From the NCBI GenBank assembly GCA_024734495.1, contig JALMQS010000030.1:12068378-12132377 (forward strand): a stretch of DNA of 64,000 bases, given 5' to 3'. The translations under genes and the position numbers were made by a program. Below, piece after piece: positions 54,900 through 64,000 of the stretch; the first letter of the stretch is position 1, and each line of letters opens with the position of its first letter. The notes beneath the pieces are model-generated. The model saw only the letters and a list, made by a program, of their open reading frames with translations. It did no database searches and was not told the DNA's origin. Source of the DNA: Forficula auricularia. Taxonomy: Eukaryota; Arthropoda; Insecta; Dermaptera; Forficulidae.

Positions 54900-56138
54900 T
54901 AGAGATCGGATTCGTATGCAATTGCATATTTAGTTTGCCTCCATGTAAAACCTAGGAGATCAATTATCTATCCGAATCATGCATCTAGGATACTGTGGGT
55001 TAAATTTTTAACTGCATATTTTCGCAAATTTGAGTAATATTGCAGAAAATTGCATATTTGAAGGATATTGCATAAAATTGCTTCGCTCCAAATACAGAGG
55101 TTATAGAAGTAATTTTTTGAAGAAAGATTGAAAAAAAAATATTAAATATGAAACAGGGAACAGTAATTTAAATTCGAAGAGGCCTCAACGACACAAAGTG
55201 TCGTGTTGGACTACGAAGTAGGAAGTTGGATTACAAAGGATGTAAACAAGCTACAAAACAACAACCCACTCATTTTTTTATTATTCAGTTGTACTAGATA
55301 CTACATATATTCTACAGAAAAGTTTACAATATTTTTCTTCCAAAGTAAAAGTGGGGGATTTAAGTTTCTTTAAATTCCCCCCAGTACGTTTGTGGATGTG
55401 GAGCGCTCTTTTTCATTCTATAAATCAATTTTAACTTACCGTAGACATAATAACCTTAAAATAATTTAGGCAAATACATAAAAAGATAAGTACAAAAACA
55501 TAAATTATTCACAATTACAATCAAATTTTGAGATTCTTTGTTAATTATTTAATTATTTCTTTATTATTATTTTTTTTTAATGGCCTTTGGGAACTATAGC
55601 TCATTTTGTCCATTGAGTGTTCATATGTGTGTATGGAAGTGTGTGTAAATTATTGTAGGGATCAGGTTATAGCCGGTCAAATATTTACATTATTTTATTA
55701 GTTTATTATTATATTTCTACATCAATAAGAAAAAATTGTTAATATAAAAAAAAAACAAATAAAAGAAATACAATCGTGTCTGTTAAATAAAACTACCCCC
55801 TTCCCCTCCCCCCGTATTTTTTCGTTGACATTTTTTGAAAATTTATTATATTTATTACGTTGATTTTATTCAAGAGCACCTAATATATCTTTGAGTTTTT
55901 TTTTTAATATATTAAATATAATGAAAGTACATATTTGACATTTGGTGTCTATAGCTTACTTTATTCCTTTCATATCACTTCTTCAAATATAACGTCATTT
56001 TGTCTTCAATTTTAATTTTTTGGTGCATAAAAAAAATTATTTTGCCATATTTTACTGCATATATTTGCATATTTCAAAGTATTCTGCTTATTACTTGCAT
56101 ATTTCAGCCTTTTTAACTGCATAAAAATCCGGTCTCTA
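54900..56138 (+). mobile_element. hAT element, internally decayed, with 8-bp TSD
   Basis: TIR TAGAGATCGGATTCGTATGC at the left pairs with TAGAGACCGGATTTTTATGC (inverse of the right end). CTAATGAT flanks both sides (54892-54899, 56139-56146). Subterminal TTGCATATTT motifs repeat at both ends, as expected for hAT transposase binding sites. Length 1239 bp; the interior holds a transposase C-terminal relic. Confidence 0.85.
55380..55469 (+). pseudogene. hAT transposase dimerisation (hATC) relic
   Basis: The frame ending in a stop near 55469 reads TFVDVERSFSFYKSILTYRR then HNNLK. VERSFS-YK-ILT-RR is the hallmark of the hAT C-terminal dimerisation region. Upstream catalytic regions are not recognisable. 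Confidence 0.75.
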
Positions 56139-56179
56139 CTAATGATTAATGTGAAGAGAGAGTATTTTTCAAAGTGTTT

Positions 56180-56660
56180 TGTTTACATGGGGGTAGGAGC
56201 TGTAGCTGTTGCCAGTTCTCCCCTCTGGTCAGTAGGTAGTGTTGTTGGATTGTCAAGTGCATTGGATCTGATTGTGAGGTGGTTGTCTTTGTCTATGTGG
56301 CGCAGACTCCTTTTCCTCTTCCTCGGCGCCTTCCCCCTCTGACCATGGGCATAGGCTGTCGGCGAGCCGCGTCGCCTGGCTCCCCGTTCAGTCGCATCCC
56401 GATTTATCCCCGAGCCTGTCGCTCCCTCAGGAACATGCCCTGTCACCACGTGAGTGAACAAGTGAAGTGATTGTGATGTTAACCCGGCCTGGGTATGGCT
56501 GCCCTCCAGGCTCTGACCCTGCGTCCTCCTTGTCCTCGCCGACCATCTCCTCCAGCTGGACTCCACAATTTGGCTATTTTGTCCCCGTACAATTGTGCGG
56601 ATCCCCACCACCGCCGCCGCCGCCACCCGCGCTTTTCGCTATAACCAACAGGTAGGCAAA
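56180..56660. other. GC-rich island, possible exon or promoter-proximal region
   Basis: About 480 bp of GC-rich, CpG-containing low-copy DNA. On the + strand there are possible donors ACC|GTGAGT-like at 56450 and AACAG|GTAGGC at about 56651. A frame from 56479 reads MLTRPGYGCPPGSDPASSLS, then a Pro run and ITN up to that donor. A minus-strand frame is also open for about 147 codons. Neither shows a known domain, so direction and function are undecided. Confidence 0.3.
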
Positions 56661-56697
56661 CAACAAATACTAGATTTTATAAATTAAAGGGTTTTTT

Positions 56698-57415
56698 TTA
56701 CTTTACCATACAGGGTATGGTCAAGTATTGTAATCGTGCATGAAAAAAGTGATTTTTTTGGTTCTTTTTTTCGAAATATCTCAAAAACGGCTGAAACTAT
56801 TTTTATTAAAAAAATTGAGCGAAACCATGGCATTTCTGTCTACAAAAAAGCCCTAATAAGTGAACACCGAAAAAATTATATTTTTCGAGATAATAACTGT
56901 TTTGTCAAAATGTCTGTTAGTCTGGTTGTTAGCCTGGTTGTTAGTCGGTGCGTTACCAAATTTTTGTGGACGAGCTAGCTCAAAAACTAGCGTGAATATC
57001 GAAAACAAATTTCACACGAAGTTTTGGTCCATTAAGATTAAGAGCTGATTAGATTTTGGTGCATATCGACTCAAAATTAAGGGGGGTGGAAGGGGGTTTA
57101 AAAATCTAGGCCATTTGAGCAAACTCAACCAAATTTTGTATACATAATCAGTGGACCCCCAGAAGTCTAAAAGTGTAAAAACTAACAGGAGGGGGGGGGT
57201 GTAGGGTCAAAAAATGAAAATATAGGTCTATGAACCAAATTCAACCAAATTTTGTATACATAATCAATGGGCCCCCAGAAGTCTAAGAATTCAAAACTGA
57301 CCCCCCCCCCCCCCCACATGATTATAAATAATTTTATTAAATATTAAATATAAGTGAGTGCCCAGGTTGTATGGTAAAGTCAAGTGGATGGCCACATCGG
57401 AACATGCCAGTTTAT
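56698..57415 (+). mobile_element. F1 element, copy C
   Basis: Starts ACTTTACCATACAGGGTATG, ends CACATCGGAACATGCCAG. Two 120-bp units (57115-57300) with G- and C-runs. The frame MHEKSDFFGSFFRNISKTAE recurs decayed in other copies but shows no domain. Confidence 0.8.
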
Positions 57416-57555
57416 TTAGTCATATAAAAATAAATAAATAGAGTAATTTTAATAAATTATCATTATTTATTTGATCGATTTACCAGACATTTTCGGTCAC
57501 CCCTAGTTGACTATCTTCAGTAATAGTGAAAATTGAAACATTTTATAAGATTTTT

Positions 57556-58560
57556 AACCGACTTCAAAAAAGGAGGAGGTTATCAATTCGACTGATTTTT
57601 TTTTTGTATCTATGTCACCTGATTTCTTCGACAAATTGTGAACCGATTTTGATGATTTTTCTTGCATTGGGTTCAGTTTAGTAATTGAATAGGGATGGAA
57701 GACAGACCAAGAATAGTGAAAACAAAACCTGAAGATGAAAGGAAAATCATTCGAAACGTTGGTTTTTGAGTGAGAAAAAAAATAACTTTCCAATAAATCT
57801 ATTTTATTCAAGAGAATTTTTTTTTACTATCCTTGGGCTTGCCTTTCCATCGCGTCACAATTAAAATTTCTTCTAATGTAAGTATATAATAAAGTTTTTA
57901 TCAGAAAATCGCGAAAAAAAATTCAACTCAGAAACAGATCAGAAAATTCTTAATTTTGTGAAATGCACGACATCCTTACATCTGTGACATTTTTTTGTGT
58001 CTATGTTACTTGATTTCTTCGCCCTTTGTGAACCGATTCTGATGATTTTTTTGCATTGGGTTCAGTTTAGTTCCCGGTTGGTACAATTTTAATTTGATCA
58101 AGTTCTGATGATATGATCAATGACAAAATAGCTGAAATCTGCAATTCATATGAGCAAATAATCGAAATTATAATAAAAAATCTTTTATATAAAACAATCT
58201 TGAAACGTTCATTTAAAACCCGCTAACGTTTCGAGAGAATTCCTCTATTTATGAATTGAATTGTATTATCATTTTCTGATTCATTCGCACGAATCTTTCT
58301 CTTAAAAGATGCATGCAAGCAAGGTATTATCTTAAGTCTCACTATTGTCAACATCACTAAAAAGAGAAAAATAAAAAAAAAATTTAGAAAAAAAACCGAC
58401 TTACAAAAAAAATTAAATTCAACAAATAAAATAATAAGAACTCAAAAATAAAATAAAATGCACTAAAAGGTATAAAATAATTATCTAATTTAGTTACAAC
58501 TAAACGACGAAATTATTACATGAAATCACTTTTTGAAGTCGGTGCCAAACAAACTATATA
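57556..58560. mobile_element. ACCGACTTCAAAAAA-type element, copy 2, split by a MITE
   Basis: AACCGACTTCAAAAAAGGAG at the left and a segment 58380-58545 matching 49622-49782. The MITE at 57690-57860 lies inside: the sequence TTGCATTGGGTTCAGTTTAG before it recurs at 58050. Confidence 0.65.
57690..57860 (+). mobile_element. Palindromic MITE, third relative of 48712
   Basis: Left GATGGAAGACAGACCAAG and right CTTGGGCTTGCCTTTCCATC are inverted ends. Module CTGAAGA, T, GAAA...TTTC-like stem (GAAAGG/...CATTC, imperfect), GAAACGTTGG at 57729-57762. Confidence 0.6.
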
Positions 58561-58639
58561 AGCGAGCTTACGCGATGTTGTCTTCATACACACCAAACGA
58601 TCCATCTAGTACGATTCATATTTGTTTATTTGTATATAT

Positions 58640-58740
58640 TTGTTTTATTTGTGAAACCCACCTAGAAAAATATATTTTTACTTATTATCTATTAAAATGT
58701 TTCACCTAGAACCGACACCAAATTCTTTAAAGATTTTTAA
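58640..58740 (+). mobile_element. TGTTTCACC-tail fragment
   Basis: TTTGTGAAACCCACCTAG, then ATTAAAATGTTTCACCTAG and AACCGACACCAAATTC. It is the 3' portion of the palindromic family without its left arm. Confidence 0.6.
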
Positions 58741-60000
58741 AGATTTTAAAGATTGGAAATACATAAGAATCAGATATTTTTGAGCCCGAGACATTTTCAT
58801 TGTTGGGCAGTGTTATCATCAGTTCAAAATAGATTTTAATCAATGTCAAATGTTTATAAATTATTGAAATGGTCGTTAAAAATTAAATTTTTTCCGACCC
58901 CCCTAAAAAGCTTCCTTTTGATGAAAAAACTGGAGGTAATTTTTTTTTTAAACAACACGTGCCCCAAGACGATCTAAGTTTGGTAAAATCATGTTTTTTT
59001 TTTAATTTCTCATTAAACATGCAATAATAATTTTTTAATAATTGGATATTATTAACAATGTTACATTATTATTATCATTATTTTCATCAATAAATTTGAA
59101 CTAATTTCCCAATAAAATTTCCTATCGGCGCGACACTCCTAATTTACACCCCTTTCCTTTATTTCAATCTGATTAAAATTTATACACGACTAATTACTCA
59201 TGACACTTGATAAGTAGGTAGACCAATTTTTAAAAAAATCGTTAGTGCCGTTTTTGATAAAATCAAAAAAAAAAAAACGAAATATCTTTCATGTAAATGT
59301 CAACTTCAGGTGATCCTATTTCAAACAAAAACTTGGTGTACTCTTTCTAGCCTATATCGAGCTTAAGTTTCGAATTTCGTAGCTCTGAGACTTACGGTTG
59401 CGAAACGCAGGTGGGGGTACATTCTTACGTACATAAACATTAACTTCCGTTTTTTCTATTTTAACTAAACTCTTGTGATACTTGTTGTAGCCTCTAGATA
59501 GATTAAGTTTAAATTTTCAAGGTTCTGCATCTTTCCGAAGACGAGATATGAACGATTAAAATATTTATTTTACGACACTCCTAATTTACACACCCTTCCT
59601 TTATTTCAATCGGATTAAAAATTATACATTTCTAATAACTAATGCCACTTGATAAGTACACTAATTTTTAAAAAATCGATAGTGCCGTTTTTGAGAAAAT
59701 AAAAAAAAACGAAATAAATGATGGGAGTGTAAATTAGGAGTGTAGCAATGACTTCAAATAAATGAAAATTTGAAAGTCGTGTGGTGAACACACCATATGT
59801 TTTCATAAATAATGTCTATGAACTCAATACTAATAATATTTTGAGGGTAGATAGCTTTATAGATTTTGTTTGTTGAGCTGAAATTTTGCTGAAAAACAAG
59901 TAATTAGTTGGTTCTTTGTACTAAGTTTACTAACTAGAATAATTCGTTAACAAAAAAAAAAAAAAAAAAAAATTGCCGAATTACCAAAAAAAAACATACC
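58741..60000. repeat. Cluster of CGACACTCCTAATT repeats and AT-rich DNA
   Basis: Copies at 59130-59250, 59570-59690 and inverted at 59735-59770. CTAGCCTATATCGAGCTTAA at 59350 matches 40633. An A-run of about 22 lies at 59951-59972. No gene seen. Confidence 0.55.
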
Positions 60001-60004
60001 TAGT

Positions 60005-60715
60005 CTTGCAATTTTTACTTGAACATGCATGGTATGGTCAAGTATTGTAATCGTGCATGAAAAAAGTGTTTTTTTCCTTCTTTTTTTCGAAATATCTAAA
60101 AAACGGCTCAAACTATTTTGGTTAAAAAAATTGGGTTAAACCATGGCATTTTGGTTTAAAAAAAGCTCTAATAATTGAACATCGAAAAAATTATATTTTT
60201 CGAATTAATAATTGTTTTGTCAAATGTCAGCCTGTCTGTTTGTCTGTGTGTTACCAAATTTTTGTGGACGAGCTAGCTCGAAAACTAGTGTGAATATCGA
60301 AACCAAATTTCACAAGTAGTTTTGGTCCATTGAGATTAAGAGCTGATTAGATTTTGGTGCATATCGACCCAAAATTAAGGGGGATGAAGGGGGGTTAAAA
60401 ATTAAAAATCTAGGCCATTTGAGCAAACTCAACCAAATTTTGTATACATAATCAGTGGGACCCCAGAAGTCTAAAAATGCAAAAACTAACCGCCTAAAAT
60501 GGGTGGGGGAGCCAAAAATGAAAATATAGGCTCTTGTACCAACTCAACCAAATTTTGTATACATAATCAATGGGACCCCAGAAGACGAAAAATGCAAAAA
60601 CTAACCACCCTCCCCGACATGATTATAAATAATTTTATTAAATATTAAATATAAGTGAGGGGTCAGGTTTTATGGTAAAGTCAAGTGGATGGCCACATCA
60701 GAACACATCAGCTTA
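60005..60715 (+). mobile_element. F1 element, copy D
   Basis: GCATGGTATGGTCAAGTATT near the start (left hairpin arm degraded), two 120-bp units at 60420-60600, end CACATCAGAACACATCAGC. Confidence 0.75.
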
Positions 60716-60719
60716 TTTT

Positions 60720-61300
60720 TTAGTTTTTTTATCCAATTTAAATCATTACTTAATAATATATTCTGTTAAAAATAAAATTCGCGATTATCATTTCAAATGT
60801 TTGCCGAATATTTTGACCCAATCGATTGCAATCATTTTAATTTTTATTAGGAGAATTTGTCATATTGTATTATTCCATGGATTACCAATGAATTATAATA
60901 GCTGAATTTATATATAATAGGATTAAGAATCAATTTCTAAATAGTATTTTAAAAGAGTTGATATTTTAATAACGATTTTGTGAATAATGGCAAACATGTT
61001 TTTATTTGATTTCAATTTACGGGAATTATCGCAATTATAATATTACATTTTTGTTATACATATCTTGTTCATGTTGAACATAATACATACAAAAAATATC
61101 ATAATGTACACAACCTACAACGTTGCATTAATTAGTTATTGACATCAATTCTACAATTCATCCTCACTTACATTTAATCAACTTTCAATAAACTATTTAT
61201 TTTTTTTAAGTTTTCATTTAGTTTCTATTAGTTGAGATAATTTTTACTTTATTTAGTGTAATGAATGCACAGTCTTTTGATACCTATCAATCACATTACA
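60720..61300. other. AT-rich stretch without recognisable gene
   Basis: Nothing identified on either strand. Confidence 0.35.
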
Positions 61301-61304
61301 GGAA

Positions 61305-61450
61305 AATAAACTGATGTGGCCATCTACATAACTTTGGCACTTATCTTATATATTTAATAAAATAATTTATAATCATTTACGAAATTAATTTTGGGCTCAT
61401 TTGGAATTAAGTGCCTGGAGCACCGAGCGATGCTTAGTAACTTTTTGCCT
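61305..61450 (-). mobile_element. F1 3' end and H2 3' end fragments (inverted)
   Basis: CTGATGTGGCCATC with TTTATAATCATTT is an inverted F1 3' end. GTGCCTGGAGCACCGAGCGA is the inverted H2 3' hairpin region. Confidence 0.6.
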
Positions 61451-61639
61451 CTAAATAGCTTAAGTTTCAAATTTTAAGGCTCTTCGACTTACCGAAGACG
61501 ATATATGAATGATTAAAATATTCATTTTACGACACTCCTAATTTACCCCCCCTTCATTTAGGACTTATATTGATAGTTCTATTTTTTTAACACCCCCTCC
61601 CCCATTACGGCCCCCGAAAGAAATAATCACTATCTTTTT

Positions 61640-62330
61640 ACTTTATCCAATGCGAAGCATGGGGAAAGTATTGTAATCGGTCTCGCGGCAAGCGCGACTT
61701 CCAAGGGTCCTGAGGTAAAGACTACGGAACCCATGGACTCAAAGTCACAAATTGTAGTATTCAATTAGGTTGAATTTTAGCATGTGACGGTTTTGCCAAA
61801 AATTACATGGAGTCTCGTCGAGAGGTCAAAAAGTGCGATTTTTTCATTTAGTGCGTGCGGATGGATGTATGGATGGATGGATGGATGGATGTTATCGTTT
61901 TTTTGGCCCACGATTTTTTTCACACCTTTGCACCAAATGAAATGAAATTGAAAACCTACTATTATTTTAACAAAATGAAGCGCTGGTTAGATTTTGGATC
62001 GGCCCACAAACATTAGTACTTTATTTCAGTACTTTTTTAGTTTTTTCTAAATATCTTGAAAATGACTTGACCAATTTTGATGAAATTTAATATCCTAATT
62101 AAGTACCTCGGGGACCACAAAAAAGGTTAAATAAAGTTTTTAGTAATATTATATTTTAAAGTACTTTACTCTAGAGTAAAATAGTACTTTTTTAATTTTT
62201 AATTTTAAATTCCTTAAAATTTATTCATTTGATCCTTTTAATATAGCTCATTTAACCTTGCTTAACTAAGAATGGATAGGCTTCTCTCTGTGAAATGCTA
62301 AAAATTTGGGAGGAAATTTTATAAGAAACC
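61640..62330 (+). mobile_element. F2 element, copy 3
   Basis: TACTTTATCCAATGCGAAGC with the terminal hairpin, a (GGAT)n tract at 61858-61890 in place of (GTAT)n, and the GAAGCGCTGGTTAGATTTTG block. Colinear with 45290-46015. Confidence 0.75.
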
Positions 62331-62359
62331 ATAGCATGCGTTGTTTTCTTATCCGTTAC

Positions 62360-62580
62360 CTTTGCTTAAGACATAGAGGAATCGACTTTAAACCAAAAAT
62401 AGCGATTGATTCTCATCTAATACTTGAGGAATAACCATTCTATATTGGACTTTTGACATTTCGGTTTTTATTGATAACCATGTCTTCAGCACTGGTTACC
62501 AATAATAACCGAAATGTCAAAAATCCAATGTAGAATTGTTATTCCTCGACTGTTAAATGAGAATCGATCATTAATTTTGA
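62360..62580. repeat. Fold-back repeat in F2 3' part
   Basis: ATACTTGAGGAATAACCATT to ACATTTCGG pairs with CCGAAATGTCAAAAATCC to GTTATTCCTCGA. Same sequences as the 46.0-46.6 kb palindrome but shorter. Confidence 0.7.
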
Positions 62581-62589
62581 ATTAAAGTC

Positions 62590-63320
62590 AACATGAACTG
62601 CAAATTGCAAGTGATATCTGATTAATAATAAAGGAATAAACATATTAATATTTCAAATGAATTTGGATAAAGTTTAGCAACGATCCGTTGCAGTTTATTT
62701 TATTACAGGACTCTTTTATAGTAAATTCTATTTTTAATTGTTTTTTTTTAAATTTTATAATTTTAATTTTTTAAGAATCATCTCTCCTTAATTTTGGGTT
62801 CATTCTCAACCAAAATTTTAATCAGCTCTTAATCGCAATACTTCAATATTTCTTGTCAAATCTCCTTAGAAAGATCATATAAAAAAGGATTTGAAATCTG
62901 AAAGGGTGCCAAGTTTCATGCCGATACGGAAATCGAAAAATGAGATTTACAACTTAAGTTCTGAAATAAATTCAAATAACTGTCCTCTTTTTAGCTTAAT
63001 AATTGGAAATTTTTCCAGCTTAAGATTGCTAAATTTGGCTATTCAAAATGTTCAAACTTCAACTTCAGACAATCTTTAAGAAAAATTCAGTAAATTTAAT
63101 AAATATTGTAATAAAAGCTCCAAAATGGCCATTTATATATTTTTTTGTGCATGCCAGCCTTCTGAAATAACTTAATTTAAAATTATGGTAAAATTTCACA
63201 AATTCACTCATTCTTTCCTTATCAACGACTAATGAGAAATAATTTGATTTCTCAAGTATTTTGGAAAATAGGAGGTACGGAACCCCAGGCATATGAGCCC
63301 AACCCTTTGACGACTTATTT
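62590..63320. other. AT-rich stretch, no gene identified
   Basis: GCAACGATCCGTTGCAG at 62677 also occurs inverted near 30030, so 62590-62710 may be the F2 tail. The rest is unassigned. Confidence 0.35.
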
Positions 63321-63321
63321 T

Positions 63322-64000
63322 ACTTTACCATACAGAGTATGGTCAAGTATTGTAATCGTGCATGAAAAAAGTGGGTTTTTCCTTCTTTTTTTCGAAATAT
63401 GTCAAAAACGGCTGAAACTATTTCGATTAAAAAAATTGAGCGAAAACATGGCATTTAGTTCTACAAAAAGCCCTAATAAATGACATCGAAAAAATTATAT
63501 TTTTCGAGATAATAATTTTTTTGTCAAAATGTCTGTTAGTTACTTTGTGCGTTACCAAATTTTGTGAACGAGTTAGCTCAAAAACTAGTGTGAATATCGA
63601 AACCAAATTACACAGGTAGTTTTGGTCCATTGAGATTAAGATCTGATTAGATTTTGGTGCATACCGACCCAAAATTAAGGGGGGGTGGGGGTGGGGGGTG
63701 GGGGGGTTAAAAATTAAAAATCTAGGTCGTTTGAGCAAACTCCACCAAATTTTGTATACATAATCAGTGGACCCCTAGAAGTCTAAAAATGCAAAATCTA
63801 ACCGGCCAAAAGGGGGGTGGAGGGTCAAAAAATTAAAATCTTGGCCATTTACCAAACTCAACCAAATTTTGTTTACATAATCGGTGGGTCCCCAGAAGTC
63901 TGAAAATGTAAAAACTAACCGCCCGAAATGGGGGGGGGGGGGCGGAGGGTCAAAAAATGAAAACCTTGTCCATTTACCAAACTCAACCAAATTTTTATAC
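63322..64000 (+). mobile_element. F1 element, copy E, cut by window end
   Basis: Starts TACTTTACCATACAGAGTAT. At least three 120-bp units from 63730 on, with long G-runs. Continues past 64000. Confidence 0.8.

Noticed and set aside
56183..56626. Arg-rich 147-codon minus-strand protein
   Set aside because: GC-rich island leaves several frames open on both strands; low complexity and no domain, so I kept only a neutral island call.

Overview
Organism and type of sequence. The window is AT-rich, intron-bearing animal DNA, almost certainly from an arthropod and probably an insect with a large, transposon-filled genome. The signs are mariner/Tc1, hAT, Transib, Helitron and Penelope-like relics, several tRNA-derived SINEs, a LINE with a (GAA)n tail, and a single exon of a class A GPCR. 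There is no bacterial-style gene organisation. Nearly all open frames are chance ORFs or decayed transposon pieces. One 100-N assembly gap lies at 46694-46793.

Genes. The only convincing host coding sequence is one exon at 27578-27993 on the + strand. It has a splice acceptor, an ATG at 27625, a Gly/Ser and Ala-rich N-terminus, transmembrane helix 1 with the conserved Asn, and a splice donor. Most of the window is therefore probably intron or intergenic DNA of that receptor gene. A GC-rich island at 56180-56660 could be another exon but I cannot assign it.

Layout. 0-2.1 kb: an internally deleted Transib element with 35-bp TIRs starting CACAGTG, a perfect 5-bp target duplication and the C-terminal end of a RAG1-related transposase. 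2.9-4.6 kb: a rearranged mariner-type element inside nested inverted repeats. 5.2-6.1 kb: a LINE 3' end and a structured repeat. 7.0-8.2 kb: a non-autonomous Helitron with a G-rich core. 9.8-11.2 kb: a second mariner-type transposase relic and a 29-bp-TIR element. 13.7-16.9 kb: a 165-bp satellite invaded by a palindrome, a Tc1-like element and a hAT-like element. 17.5-20.0 kb: a 556-bp tandem duplication carrying a Tc1 relic, split by a Helitron-like element. 20.4-22.8 kb: an element family (F1 here) expanded to a 16-copy, 120-bp minisatellite. 23.9-24.5 kb: a Penelope-like GIY-YIG endonuclease relic followed by a hammerhead-like motif. 25.5-28.1 kb: low-copy DNA and the GPCR exon. 28-46 kb: F1, F2 and H2 elements, SINEs, a 1.2-kb long-TIR element, a matryoshka of palindromic elements at 41.1-42.1 kb, a second Helitron and an intact hAT MITE. 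46-64 kb: an F2 palindrome with the gap, TTAA-flanked elements (one split by an intact SINE), a hAT element with an hATC relic, and further F1/F2 copies.

Main unexplained signals. (1) About fourteen dispersed CTGANGA-hairpin-GAAA modules have hairpin stems that change sequence but stay complementary; most sit in palindromic elements or beside the Penelope relic and resemble hammerhead ribozyme cores. (2) The Transib element has ends identical to the V(D)J heptamer. (3) A 120-bp minisatellite and a G-rich cassette are shared by element families with different termini. All homology statements come from reading the translations and from memory of the families; no database search was possible.
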